Assembly (NCBI GenBank): GCA_036524855.1
Contig: DATDBL010000238.1
Span: 12,567-76,566 of the forward strand
DNA: 64,000 nt
Direction of reading: 5' to 3'
Source: Aldersonia sp036524855
GTDB taxonomy: Bacteria > Actinomycetota > Actinomycetes > Mycobacteriales > Mycobacteriaceae
The notes beneath the pieces are model-generated. The model was not told the origin of the DNA and did not search any database. It was given only the letters and a program-made list of their open reading frames with translations. Position numbers and translations under genes: made by a program. The first letter of the stretch is position 1; each line of letters starts with the position of its first letter. This document shows, piece by piece, positions 53,340-63,310 of this stretch.

Positions 53340-56300
53340 ATGGGCATAAAGGTGGCGCTCGAGCACCGCACCTCGTACACGTTCGACCGCCTCGTCGAGG
53401 TGTATCCGCACGTCGTCCGGCTGCGCCCGGCCGCGCACTCGCGGACCAAGATCGAGGCGTACTCGCTGACGGTCGAGCCGGCGGATCACTTCGTCAACTG
53501 GCAGCAGGACGCCTTCGGCAACTTCATGGCACGCCTCGTCTTCCCCGAGCGCACCAACAAGCTGGAGATCACCGTTGGCCTGATCGCCGACATGGAGGTG
53601 ATCAACCCGTTCGACTTCTTCATCGAGGAGTACGCCGAGCAGGTCGGGTTCGCCTACCCGAGGGATCTCGAGTCCGAGTTGGCGCCCTACCTCGTGCCGG
53701 TGGACGAGGACCCGGTGGAAGGAGACAACAAGGGGTCGGGCCCGGGCGAACTGGTCCGCAACTGGGTGAAGGCGTTCGCCGGCGACCGCACCGCCACCGG
53801 GTGGGCGAACTTCCCCGAGGAGACCCGGACCATCGACTTCCTGGTCAGACTCAACGACGCCCTGCGCACCGACATCGCCTACTCGGTGCGAATGGAGCCC
53901 GGGGTGCAGACCCCGGACCACACGCTGTCGAGTGCCATCGGCTCGTGCCGTGACTCGGCGTGGCTGCTCGTGTCGGTGCTGCGCCAACTCGGCCTGGCCG
54001 CGCGGTTCGTCTCCGGCTACCTGATCCAGCTGACCTCGGACGTCGAGTCGCTGGACGGGCCCTCGGGGCCGGCCGCCGACTTCACCGATCTACACGCCTG
54101 GACCGAGGTGTACCTCCCCGGGGCCGGCTGGGTGGGCCTGGACCCGACGTCGGGCCTGTTCGCCGGCGAGGGCCACATCCCGCTGTCGGCCACTCCGCAC
54201 CCGTCGTCGGCGGCGCCGATCACCGGCGCGACAGGCAGGTGCAAATCCACGCTCGACTACTCCAACACGGTCCGCCGGATCCATGAGGATCCGCGGGTCA
54301 CCCTGCCCTACACCGCGTCCCAGTGGTCCGACGTGGTGGCGCTGGGCGCGAAGATCGACGCCCGGATGGCGGCCGGGGACGTCCGGATGACCATGGGCGG
54401 CGAGCCGACCTTCGTCTCGATCGACAACCAGACCGATCCGGAGTGGAACACCGACGCCGACGGCCCGCACAAGCGCGAACGCGCGACCGACATCGCCGCC
54501 CGGCTCAAGCAGATCTATGCCCCGACCGGCCTGGTGCAGCGCAGCCAGGGCAAGTGGTATCCGGGGGAGCCGTTGCCGCGCTGGCAGATCGCGATGTGGT
54601 GGCGCACCGACGGTGAACCGCTGTGGTCGAACCCGGCTCTGCTGGCCGACCCCTGGGGTGAGGAACCCGACGGCGCGCCGACCGATGCCGAGACCGCGCG
54701 CGCCTTCGTGTCGGCGATCGCGGACGGGCTGGCGCTGCCGCATTCGCAGGTGCGTCCGTTCTACGAGGACGGCCTCGCCCGCCTCGCCGCCGCGGTCCGT
54801 GCCCCCGACGGCGCCCCGGTCGACACCACCGACGACCTCGCACCCGCACAGGACTCGCCGCCGACCCGCGCGGCGCTGCTGGCGAGGGCCGAGGATGCCG
54901 TCACCGAGCCGAGCGGCTACCTGCTGCCGTTGCACCGCGACGAGGAACACGACACCTGGGCGAGCGCGGACTGGCGGCTGCGCCGCGGGCGGATCGTGCT
55001 GCTCGAGGGTGACTCGCCGGCGGGTCTGCGCCTGCCGCTCGGATCGATCTCGTGGCAGCCCGCCCCGATCCCGACGGAATCGGACCCGGTCGCGACGAAG
55101 GAGCCGTTCGCCGCTCGCGCCGCCGACGCAGGGCCGTTGCTGGTCGTGCCCGCCGACGGCGCCCCGCCCACTGCACTGGTCGCCGAGATCCGCGACGATC
55201 TGCTGCACCTGTTCCTCCCGCCGATCGAGGAGGCCGACGACTTCGTCGACCTGGTCGGGCGGATCGAGGCGGCGGCGGCCACGTTGAACCAACCCGTCGT
55301 GATCGAGGGGTACGGGCCGCCGAACGACGAGCGGTTGCAGTGCCTGATCATCACCCCGGACCCGGGCGTGATCGAGATCAATGTGCAGCCGACGACGTCT
55401 TTCGCCGCGCAGGCCGAGTTGCTCACCACGCTCTACGCGCAGGCCCGGCTGGCGCGGTTGAGCACCGAGTCCTTCGACGTCGACGGCTCGCACGGCGGCA
55501 CGGGCGGCGGCAACCACATCACCCTCGGTGGTGTCACGCCGAAGGATTCGCCGCTGCTGCGCAGGCCGGACCTGTTGGTGTCGATGTTGACCTACTGGCA
55601 GCGGCACCCGTCGCTGTCGTATCTGTTCTCCGGGCAGTTCGTCGGCACCACCTCCCAGGCACCCCGGGCGGACGAGGGGCGTGAGTCGTCGCTGTACGAA
55701 CTCGAGATCGCGTTCGCGGAGATTCGCCGACAGGCCGCTGAGGGTGCTGAGGCCTCTGCAGCCTTCGAGGACGGTGACGAACCAGAAGACGAGCCGACCG
55801 AGAGCCTGCCGTGGATCGTCGACCGCGCACTGCGGCACCTGCTGACCGACATCACCGGCAACACACACCGCGCCGAGTTCTGCATCGACAAGCTGTACAG
55901 CCCGGACTCGGCGCGCGGGCGCCTCGGGCTGCTCGAGTTGCGCGGGTTCGAGATGCCGCCGCACTTTCAGATGGCGATGGTGCAGTCGCTGCTGGTGCGT
56001 GGCCTGGTCACCCGGTTCTGGGAGGAGCCGCTGCGCGCCCCGTTGATCCGGCACGGGGCCAACCTGCACGGACGATACCTGCTGCCGCACTTCATCATCA
56101 GCGACATCGCGCGGGTGGCCGAGGACCTGCGGGCGCACGACATCGAGTTCGACACCGCCTGGCTCGACCCGTTCACCGAGTTCCGATTCCCCCGCATCGG
56201 CACCGTCGTGCACGACGACGTCGAGATCGAGTTGCGCGGTGCGATCGAGCCGTGGAACACGCTCGGCGAGGAATCCACCGGAACCGGCACCGCCCGCTAC

Positions 56301-56765
56301 GTGGACTCGTCGGTGGAACGGCTGCAGGTCCGCCTCGTCGGCGCCGACCGGGACCGGTACGTGCTGACGTGCAACGGCTACCCGATTCCACTGCTGGCGA
56401 CCGACAACCCCGACGTGCAGGTCGCGGGGGTGCGCTTCCGGGCCTGGCAGCCGCCGAGCGCGCTGCATCCCACGATCACCGTCGACGGGCCGCTCACGTT
56501 CGACCTGATCGATGCGGCGTCCGGACTGTCCCGGGGCGGATGCACCTACCACGTCTCGCATCCCGGCGGCCTGGCGCACGAGATCCCGCCCGTCAACGCC
56601 GTCGAGGCGGAGTCGCGGCGCAACCGCCGGTTCGAGGCGACCGGGCATACGCCGGGCGTGATCGACCTCGACGAGTTGCGGGAGCGGAGCGCCCGCTTGG
56701 CCGCGGACACGTCGGCGCCGGGCATCCTCGACCTGCGCCGCGCCCGGACGGTGCTGAGTTACTGA
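53340..56765 (+). CDS. Transglutaminase-DUF2126 protein (Rv2566-like)
   Basis: A 1141-residue protein, first gene of a conserved four-gene set. Residues 1-~170 are the bacterial transglutaminase N-terminal domain (VALEHRTSYTFDRLVEVYPH). The transglutaminase core has Cys in SCRDSAWLLVSVLRQLG (~203), His in DLHAWTEVYL (~252) and Asp in GLDPTSG (~267). From ~340 onward is DUF2126 with MTMGGEPTFVSIDNQTDPEW, the GGGNHITLGG motif and the C-terminal SHPGG region. The full Cys-His-Asp triad suggests it is an active peptidase or acyl transferase. ATG 53340 (MGIKVAL); an upstream GTG at 53277 lacks family sequence. Substrate unknown. Confidence 0.88.
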   Translation: MGIKVALEHRTSYTFDRLVEVYPHVVRLRPAAHSRTKIEAYSLTVEPADHFVNWQQDAFGNFMARLVFPERTNKLEITVGLIADMEVINPFDFFIEEYAEQVGFAYPRDLESELAPYLVPVDEDPVEGDNKGSGPGELVRNWVKAFAGDRTATGWANFPEETRTIDFLVRLNDALRTDIAYSVRMEPGVQTPDHTLSSAIGSCRDSAWLLVSVLRQLGLAARFVSGYLIQLTSDVESLDGPSGPAADFTDLHAWTEVYLPGAGWVGLDPTSGLFAGEGHIPLSATPHPSSAAPITGATGRCKSTLDYSNTVRRIHEDPRVTLPYTASQWSDVVALGAKIDARMAAGDVRMTMGGEPTFVSIDNQTDPEWNTDADGPHKRERATDIAARLKQIYAPTGLVQRSQGKWYPGEPLPRWQIAMWWRTDGEPLWSNPALLADPWGEEPDGAPTDAETARAFVSAIADGLALPHSQVRPFYEDGLARLAAAVRAPDGAPVDTTDDLAPAQDSPPTRAALLARAEDAVTEPSGYLLPLHRDEEHDTWASADWRLRRGRIVLLEGDSPAGLRLPLGSISWQPAPIPTESDPVATKEPFAARAADAGPLLVVPADGAPPTALVAEIRDDLLHLFLPPIEEADDFVDLVGRIEAAAATLNQPVVIEGYGPPNDERLQCLIITPDPGVIEINVQPTTSFAAQAELLTTLYAQARLARLSTESFDVDGSHGGTGGGNHITLGGVTPKDSPLLRRPDLLVSMLTYWQRHPSLSYLFSGQFVGTTSQAPRADEGRESSLYELEIAFAEIRRQAAEGAEASAAFEDGDEPEDEPTESLPWIVDRALRHLLTDITGNTHRAEFCIDKLYSPDSARGRLGLLELRGFEMPPHFQMAMVQSLLVRGLVTRFWEEPLRAPLIRHGANLHGRYLLPHFIISDIARVAEDLRAHDIEFDTAWLDPFTEFRFPRIGTVVHDDVEIELRGAIEPWNTLGEESTGTGTARYVDSSVERLQVRLVGADRDRYVLTCNGYPIPLLATDNPDVQVAGVRFRAWQPPSALHPTITVDGPLTFDLIDAASGLSRGGCTYHVSHPGGLAHEIPPVNAVEAESRRNRRFEATGHTPGVIDLDELRERSARLAADTSAPGILDLRRARTVLSY

Positions 56766-56873
56766 GCGATAGGCATTACTGAACACTTGGCAGGAATTGA
56801 CGGGGGCGCCGACTGCACAGCATGATTCGGATGATCCGGGCGAGCGATCGGCCGAGGAAGGGAGGGCGCGACC

Positions 56874-59486
56874 GTGACACAGGACGCGGCCGGACTCTCC
56901 TTCCGACCCGAACCACCGGCCGATCTGATGCAGGCCTACCGCAGCGCCGGCCGCCAACCGGTCCTGTTCGACGCCAGCGGTGACCGCCCGACGCCACGCT
57001 ACGACGAACTGATCGCCCCCGACGGCACGGTGCGCCCGGCCTGGTCGGGCCTGGCCGACGAGATCGTGGCCCAGGGGGCACCGGCGCTGCGGCGTCTCGC
57101 CGGCCGGGTCGCGCGCCTGGTCGACGACGACGGCATCACCTACAACCCGGTCAGCGCCGTGCACGGCGCCGCCGGCACCCCCGTGGCGTGGCGGCTCGAC
57201 CCCGTTCCGATCCTGGTCGGTGCCGACGACTGGGAGGTGCTCGAGGCGGGACTCGAGCAGCGCGCGAACCTGCTCGACGCCGTCCTCGAGGACCTCTACG
57301 GTCCGATGGAGACCGTGCGGCGTGGGCTGATCCCGCCGGAGGTGGTGTTCGGTCATCCCGGCTACCTGCGCGCCGCGTACGGCGTGCCGATGCCCGAACG
57401 GTTCAAGCTGTTCATGCACGGCTGCGACCTCAGCCGCTGGAGCGACGGCCAGTTCCGCGTGAGCGACGACTGGACCCAGGCTCCCTCGGGTGCGGGCTAC
57501 GCCCTGGCCGGGCGCCGGGTGATGGCGCGTGCGATCCCGGAGGTCTTCGAGCACGCCGGGCCGCGCCCGCTGACCCCGTTCGCCCGCACGCTGCGCGCGG
57601 CCCTGATCGAGGCCGCGCCGGAGACCGCGGAGAACCCGACGGTCGTCGTGCTCAGCCCCGGCACGCACTCCGAGACCGCATTCGACCAGGCCCATCTCGC
57701 GTCGATCCTGGGTTTCCCGCTGGTGGAGAGTGCGGACCTGGTGGTCCGCGACGGCAAACTGTGGATGCGCTCGCTCGGCAAACTCGAACGCGTGGACGTG
57801 GTGCTGCGCCGGGTGGATGCGGAATTCGTCGACCCCCTCGACCTGCGTCCGGACTCGCGCCTCGGGGTGGTCGGCCTGGTGGAGGTGATGCGCCGTGGCG
57901 CGGTGAGCGTGGTGAACGGGTTGGGCAGTCGCGTTCTGGAGAACCCGGCGCTGCCCGCTCTGCTGCCGGCCCTGTCGCGGGCGTTGCTCGACGAGGACCT
58001 GCAACTCGACAGCGCGCCGAGATACTGGGGTGGTGACCCGGCGCAGCGTTCGCACCTGCTCGTGGAACTCGATCAGCTGCTGATCCGCTCCACCACCGGC
58101 GGGCAGACGATCGACGGCCGTACCCTGACCGCGGCGCGGCGCAGCGACCTCGCCAAGCGTGTCGGTGCCGAAGGCTGGAAGTGGGTGGGACAGCAGCCCA
58201 CCGAATACTCGGACTCGCCGGCGGCGCTCGAGCATGGGGCGTTCGTCGCCGCACCGGTCGGGTTCCGGACGTTCGCGATCGCGCAGGGCACCGGCTACAC
58301 GACCATGGTCGGTGGACTGGGGGAGGTGCTGGCGCACGACGCCGATGGGGTGGGCCTGCGGGACTACGCCGCGAAGGACGTGTGGGTGCGGGTCGCGGAC
58401 CGGGCGGCTCGCGCCGAGACCATCAGCGTCCGCATCGCGGAGGAGACGCTGCCGGCGTTCGAGGCCCCCGAGATCGACGTCGTCAGTTCGCCGCGTGTGT
58501 TGGCGGATTTGTTCTGGATGGGGCGCTACGCCGAACGTGCGGAGGACACCGCGCGACTGCTCATTGCCGCGCGCGAGCGCTACCAGGACTACCGCTACAG
58601 CCCCTATCTCGAAGGCCGTGAATGTGTTCCGGTGCTGATGAACGCGCTCGGGGCGCTCACCGGCAGCGATGTCGGTGCGGTCGAGCAGGCGCAGGTCCAC
58701 CTGGACGCGCTGACCGGCGACCCGAACCGGCCCGGTTCTCTCGCCGAATCCATCGACCGCCTGGGCTATTCGGCGCGCGCCGTCCGCGACCAGCTCTCGG
58801 TGGACACCTGGGTGGTGCTCGGTGCCGTGGAGCGTGCGATCGTCGCCTACGCCAACTCACCGGCACGCAACGAATCCGGCATGGCGACAGTGCATTCCGT
58901 GGTCGTATCGGGGATGCTCGCGATGTCGGGTCTCGGCGCCGAGTCGATGGTGCACGACACCGGTTGGTACGTCATGGATATCGGCAAGCGGATCGAGAGG
59001 GCGACGGGGCTCACCGCGCTGCTGCGGGCCACCCTCACCCGCGTGCATCCGTTCGACGCGGAGCCGATCATCACCGAGGCGGTGCTCGCGGCGAGCGAGT
59101 CCTCGGTCATCTACCGGCGCCGCAACAAGGGCCCGACCCGTATCGCGGCGGTGGCGCAACTGCTGCTGTTCGACGACGGCAACCCCCGTTCGCTGGTATT
59201 TCAACTCGACGCGCTGCGGCGCGACCTGCGAGCCCTACCGGACGCGTCCGGATCCTCGCGCACCGAACGGGTCGTGGAGGAGATGGTCGCACGGCTGCGG
59301 CGGGTGGATCCCCCCGACCTCGAGAACGTCGACGAGAACGGCGAGCGCAGCGAATTCGCCGAACTTCTCGACGCGACCCAGCAGTCGCTGCGGACGCTCT
59401 CGGACGTTTTCACCGAGACCAGGCTGTCGCTGCCGGGCGAGATCCAGCAACTGTGGGGTCCCGAGCAGGTGCGGACGATGCCGTGA
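56874..59486 (+). CDS. Circularly permuted ATP-grasp / alpha-E fusion (Rv2567-like)
   Basis: An 870-residue fusion. Residues ~50-520 are a circularly permuted ATP-grasp type 2 ligase (LDPVPILVGADDWEVLEAGL, LLDAVLEDLYGP and a late ATP-binding segment), and from ~541 the helical alpha-E domain begins with VLADLFWMGRYAERAEDTAR. In many genomes these two are separate genes, so this is the fused form seen in actinobacteria. ATP-grasp enzymes of this kind are predicted to make peptide-like amide bonds. It follows the DUF2126 gene by 108 bases. The stop overlaps the next GTG start by four bases. Confidence 0.88.
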   Translation: MTQDAAGLSFRPEPPADLMQAYRSAGRQPVLFDASGDRPTPRYDELIAPDGTVRPAWSGLADEIVAQGAPALRRLAGRVARLVDDDGITYNPVSAVHGAAGTPVAWRLDPVPILVGADDWEVLEAGLEQRANLLDAVLEDLYGPMETVRRGLIPPEVVFGHPGYLRAAYGVPMPERFKLFMHGCDLSRWSDGQFRVSDDWTQAPSGAGYALAGRRVMARAIPEVFEHAGPRPLTPFARTLRAALIEAAPETAENPTVVVLSPGTHSETAFDQAHLASILGFPLVESADLVVRDGKLWMRSLGKLERVDVVLRRVDAEFVDPLDLRPDSRLGVVGLVEVMRRGAVSVVNGLGSRVLENPALPALLPALSRALLDEDLQLDSAPRYWGGDPAQRSHLLVELDQLLIRSTTGGQTIDGRTLTAARRSDLAKRVGAEGWKWVGQQPTEYSDSPAALEHGAFVAAPVGFRTFAIAQGTGYTTMVGGLGEVLAHDADGVGLRDYAAKDVWVRVADRAARAETISVRIAEETLPAFEAPEIDVVSSPRVLADLFWMGRYAERAEDTARLLIAARERYQDYRYSPYLEGRECVPVLMNALGALTGSDVGAVEQAQVHLDALTGDPNRPGSLAESIDRLGYSARAVRDQLSVDTWVVLGAVERAIVAYANSPARNESGMATVHSVVVSGMLAMSGLGAESMVHDTGWYVMDIGKRIERATGLTALLRATLTRVHPFDAEPIITEAVLAASESSVIYRRRNKGPTRIAAVAQLLLFDDGNPRSLVFQLDALRRDLRALPDASGSSRTERVVEEMVARLRRVDPPDLENVDENGERSEFAELLDATQQSLRTLSDVFTETRLSLPGEIQQLWGPEQVRTMP

Positions 59487-60364
59487 TCGCGACACGTCGG
59501 TATCGGGTGCAGCACCGCACCACCTACACGTATTCGGACGTGGTGACCGGTTCCTACGGCCGGGGATACCTGACCCCACGGGACCTGCCCGAGCAGCGCT
59601 GCCTCGAACACCGCGTGCTCGTCGACCCGACTCCGGCCGATCAGTCCAGCGGCACCGACGTTTTCGGCAACTCGGACTCGTATTTCCATGTGACGACGGA
59701 CCATACGGTGCTCGTCGTGACCGGAGACTCGCTCGTGGAGGTGGATCCGCGGCCGGACGGGTGGCTTTCGGCGGGGCCCGCGCTGGTGCCGTGGGAGAGC
59801 GCGCGACCGTCGGGGTCGCACGGTTCGCTCGCGGTCGAGTTCGCGATGGATCTCGACCCGCCGGAGATCACGACCGACGTCGTCGCGTACGCGGCCGAAT
59901 CGTTCTGGCCGGGTAGAGGTATCGCCGAGGCGGTCGGTGAGTTGTGTACGCGGATCTACACCGACTTCACCTACCGGTCGGGGTCGACCACCGTCTCGAC
60001 GAAGGTCGCGGACGTGTTCGCGGCGCGTGCGGGCGTGTGCCAGGATTTCGCCCGGCTCGCGATCGCATGCCTGCGCTCGCTCGGGTTGGCCGCCCGCTAC
60101 GTGTCCGGCTATCTCGCGACGGACCCGCCGCCGGGGCGGGAACGCATGATCGGCGCCGACGCGACTCATGCGTGGGCTGCGGTGTGGACGCCCGACGACC
60201 ACTGGTTGGCGTTCGACCCCACCAACGACCAGTTCGCCGACGAGCGCTATGTGACCGTCGCGTGGGGCCGGGACTACGCCGACGTGCCGCCACTGCGCGG
60301 CATCATCTACACCGATTCCACCGATGCGGCGATCGCGGTGTCGGTGGATGTCGCGCCGGTGTAG
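59483..60364 (+). CDS. Transglutaminase-like cysteine protein (Rv2569c-like)
   Basis: A 293-residue protein with the transglutaminase N-terminal domain (RVQHRTTYTYSDVVTGSYGR) and the core triad: Cys in GVCQDFARLAIACLRSLGL (~186), His in ATHAWAAVWTP (~229), Asp in LAFDPTNDQF (~244). Start GTG 59483 is coupled to the ATP-grasp gene (GTGA overlap). It probably cleaves or transfers the peptide made by the ligase (inference from operon). Confidence 0.88.
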   Translation: MIATRRYRVQHRTTYTYSDVVTGSYGRGYLTPRDLPEQRCLEHRVLVDPTPADQSSGTDVFGNSDSYFHVTTDHTVLVVTGDSLVEVDPRPDGWLSAGPALVPWESARPSGSHGSLAVEFAMDLDPPEITTDVVAYAAESFWPGRGIAEAVGELCTRIYTDFTYRSGSTTVSTKVADVFAARAGVCQDFARLAIACLRSLGLAARYVSGYLATDPPPGRERMIGADATHAWAAVWTPDDHWLAFDPTNDQFADERYVTVAWGRDYADVPPLRGIIYTDSTDAAIAVSVDVAPV

Positions 60365-60437
60365 CCCAGCTCACGGTGTAGCGGGGTGCGGGTGCGGGTA
60401 CCCGGGGGCGAATCGACAACAGATCGGAGGCATAACG

Positions 60438-61493
60438 GTGCGCGACTTCACGTGCTCGAATTGTGGTCAGGAGCTGTCGTTCGAGAACTCGCTGTGCCTC
60501 GAGTGCAACAGTCCACTCGGCTTCAGCCTGCCCGACCGGGCGCTGGTGGGGATCGGAACCCCGGGTGACAAGGACTCGCCCGCCGAGCTGACCGGCGCCG
60601 TCGACGCCGAGAAGTACCGGCTGTGCGACAACCTGCACGTCGCACGCTGCAACTGGCTGGTGGAGACCGACGATCCGACGGGCCTGTGCTTCTCCTGCCG
60701 GCTCACCCGGACCCGTCCGGCCGACGACGACCCGGCCGGGCTCGGGGCCTACGCGGACGCCGAGGCGGCGAAGCGCCGGCTCGTCGTCGAACTCGTTGAA
60801 CTCGGGCTGCCGATCACCGGCTACCTGGAGCAACCGGAGGGCGGGCTGGTGTTCGACCTGCTGTCGAGCCGCAACGAGCAGGTGATGACGGGGCACGACA
60901 ACGGCGTGATCACCCTCGATCTCGCCGAGGGCGACGACGTGCACCGCGAGCAATTGCGTACCTCGATGGACGAGCCGTACCGCACGCTGCTCGGGCACTT
61001 CCGGCACGAGATCGGGCACTACTACTACACGGTGTTGGTGACCGCCGAGCACCAGGCGCGGTTCCGGGAGATGTTCGGTGACCCCGACGCGAGCTACCAG
61101 AACGCCCTGGACCGGCACTACAGCGAGGGCGCGCCGGAGGGCTGGGAGCAGAACTACGTGTCGTCGTACGCCACGATGCACGCGGCCGAGGACTGGGCCG
61201 AGACGTTCGCGCACTACCTGCACATCCGCGACACCCTCGACACCGCGGCCGCGTTCAGCTTCGCACCGGCGGGCGCGACCTACGACCGCCCCCACCCCGG
61301 ACCCGCGGGCTTCTCCAAGATCATCGAGATGTGGCTCCCGCTGGCCTGGGCACTGAACATGGTGAACCGCTCGATGGGCCACCAGGACCTGTACCCGTTC
61401 GTGCTGCCCGATCCAGTGCTGGGCAAGATCCGCTTCGCCCACGAACTTGTGACGGCCGCGGGCGCCGAAACCGCCGCACCCGTGAGTGGTTGA
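60438..61493 (+). CDS. Putative zinc metallopeptidase with zinc-ribbon (Rv2568c-like)
   Basis: A 351-residue protein. The N-terminus has zinc-ribbon Cys pairs (CSNCGQELSFENSLCLECN) and a second cluster CNWL...GLCFSC. The peptidase motif HEIGHYYY (HExxH) is near residue 193, with downstream YATMHAAEDWAETFAHYLHI likely supplying the third ligand. Start GTG 60438 behind ggagg. It is last in the four-gene set. It may process the product or a protein target. Confidence 0.85.
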   Translation: MRDFTCSNCGQELSFENSLCLECNSPLGFSLPDRALVGIGTPGDKDSPAELTGAVDAEKYRLCDNLHVARCNWLVETDDPTGLCFSCRLTRTRPADDDPAGLGAYADAEAAKRRLVVELVELGLPITGYLEQPEGGLVFDLLSSRNEQVMTGHDNGVITLDLAEGDDVHREQLRTSMDEPYRTLLGHFRHEIGHYYYTVLVTAEHQARFREMFGDPDASYQNALDRHYSEGAPEGWEQNYVSSYATMHAAEDWAETFAHYLHIRDTLDTAAAFSFAPAGATYDRPHPGPAGFSKIIEMWLPLAWALNMVNRSMGHQDLYPFVLPDPVLGKIRFAHELVTAAGAETAAPVSG

Positions 61494-61511
61494 CGAGTCT
61501 GGTCAGGGCGC

Positions 61512-62690
61512 CTACAGGCCGGCGGCGAGGTGGTGGTAGGCGCCGTTCCAGCGCAGTTCGCGGTCGAATGCGCGCACGGTGGTGGTGTATGACGAGCAGT
61601 TCGGTCTGCGTCATGTCGGCGAAATCCGCGAGGGTCTCGGTGCCGATCGCGGTGGTGAGCACCGTGTGGTGCGGCGCGCCGGCGATCAGCCAGGACTCGG
61701 TGGAGGTGGACCAGTCGGGCCGCGGCTCCCACACCGCGCACGCGACCGGCAGGTTTCGGCAGCGGCGCGGGCCGGCTCGACGACGCGGACCTCGTTGGCC
61801 ACCAGCCGGAACCGTGATCCCAGCTTGACCGCCGTCTTCCAATCTCCCTCGCCGGCGAAGCCATAGCCGTCCGCCATCAGGCGCTGCACCGCGAGTCCGG
61901 GTAGCTGACGGAGCCCGCCGAGGTCCTCGAAGTTGGTGGTGAAGGCACCGAACCCGCCGTTGCCGAGGAACTTCCGCATGCCCAACTCGATCCGCGCGGC
62001 CTCCCGCAGCGAAGCGTGCCGGGTACCGCCGGGTTGCAGTTCGGGTGCGACGTCGTAGGTGTCGCGGTACTCGCGGATCAGCTTGTCGATGTCGGGTTCC
62101 GGCACGCCGGCGACCAACGAAACGAGGTCGTTGACGCCGTATGTGTATCACGGATACGCCGAAATGTGCTGCCGCCTCGACTTTGTCGACCTCGGTGACA
62201 GCGACGTCGCGCATGTTGTCACCGAACCGCGCCACGTCGAGGTTCGCGAGTTCGGCGCGACCGAGCGCGGCGCGGACCCACGAGCCGACGCGCCGGCGGG
62301 TGCGCGGGTCGTCCACGTGTCCGGCGATCGTCTTGCGCGGCACCGACAGCCGCGACTGAATGTAGCCGAACTCGCGGTCGCCGTGCGCGCCCTGGTTCAG
62401 GTTCATGAAGTCCATGTCGATGCTGTCCCAGGGCAGTTCGACACCGAACTCGGTGTGCAGGTGCAGCAGCGGTTGCGCAGGGCACGCAACCCGCGGATCC
62501 ACATATTGGCGGGTGAGAACGTGTGCATCCAGACGATCACCCCGATGCACTCCGGCGTGGTTGTGGCCGATGTGAGTAGTCGGGCTATCCTGTCGGCGTC
62601 TGTGACGACGGGGAGCCACCGGACCGTCACGGGGATCTCGCTGCCGGAGTCGAGCCGGGCGGCGAGCTGTCGCGACTGGGTCTCGACCTG
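61512..62690 (-). pseudogene. araA: L-arabinose isomerase remnant
   Basis: Clear AraA pieces lie in order but in several frames: CIGVIVWMHTFSPANMWIRG; LLHLHTEFGVELPWDSIDMD and FMNLNQGAHGDREFGYIQSR; FGDNMRDVAVTEVDKVEAAA; ELQPGG, ARIELGMRKFLGNGGFGAFT, QLPGLAVQRLMADGYGFAGE; then, after a missing stretch of roughly 110 residues, LGSRFRLVANEVRVVEPARA, ESWLIAGAPHHTVLTTAI and the C-terminal VRAFDRELRWNGAYHHLAAG. At least three frameshifts plus the internal deletion make it non-functional. The N-terminal ~30 residues are replaced by a transporter fragment. Confidence 0.85.
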
Positions 62691-62810
62691 GGCGCCGACG
62701 TCGATGCCGCGGGTCGGCTCGTCGAGGATCAGCACGTCGGGGTCGGTGTAGATGCACTTGCTCAGCACGACCTTCTGCTGATTGCCGCCGGACAGCTTTC
62801 CGGGATGTCC
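62691..62810 (-). pseudogene. Sugar ABC-ATPase fragment fused in frame to araA remnant
   Basis: Reads KLSGGNQQKVVLSKCIYTDP, then DVLILDEPTRGIDVGA, the signature and Walker B region of RbsA/XylG/AraG-type sugar importers, about 40 residues, then passes without a stop into the AraA segment QVETQSRQLAARLD. The rest of the ATPase is absent. A deletion has joined two neighbouring genes of an arabinose uptake and use operon. Confidence 0.75.
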
Positions 62811-63310
62811 ATGTAGCTGGACGCAATCGGGTCGCGTGGACGTCGGGCCGATCGGATGACATGCGGGTTCGCGCATTGTCATCCGGCATCATCGCCCCCG
62901 AGCGGGGCGGATTGGCGGCCCGCGCCAGTCGTCATGCGTACTGCGGGAATCCGCGCCGAGACACATCGACTTCATGGAGGTCGCCAATCTCAAGAACGGC
63001 CCGGGCGGCGAATCGCCGCCAACACGGCGGGAGCGGGATCATTCGGACACGTCGCCAGGCGGTGAGACGGAAGCTGGGGGTCGGGCCACATTCGCGCACG
63101 AGGGCGCCGATCGTGCGCCGCCGGTCGTCGGGCACGACCTCATCGTGGGGGTTCGAGCGGGTCGAAGACACGGGTGCGATTTCTGGCCCGGGTTCGTGTC
63201 GGTGGGCGCTGGTAGTGTGTCGCGGCCGCTTCGCGTGTGGCCGAAAAACGTTGGGAGAGTTCGGAAGAACCTCTTGTCGAAACGGTGTTCGAGCCGATAG
63301 AGTGTCTGGT
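62811..63310. other. Region without a recognisable gene
   Basis: About 500 bases between the arabinose remnant and the DUF222 gene. Small ORFs here do not resemble proteins, and no strong hairpin was noticed. A stretch less rich in GC around 63236-63310 (aaaaacgttgggagagttcggaag) is the likely promoter of the DUF222 gene. Confidence 0.4.

Noticed and set aside
54090..58700. Very long (1536-residue) open frame on the minus strand
   Set aside because: Antisense shadow of the DUF2126 and ATP-grasp genes. High GC keeps the frame open; the translation is Arg/His/Gln-rich with no protein-like motifs, while the plus strand encodes clear domains.
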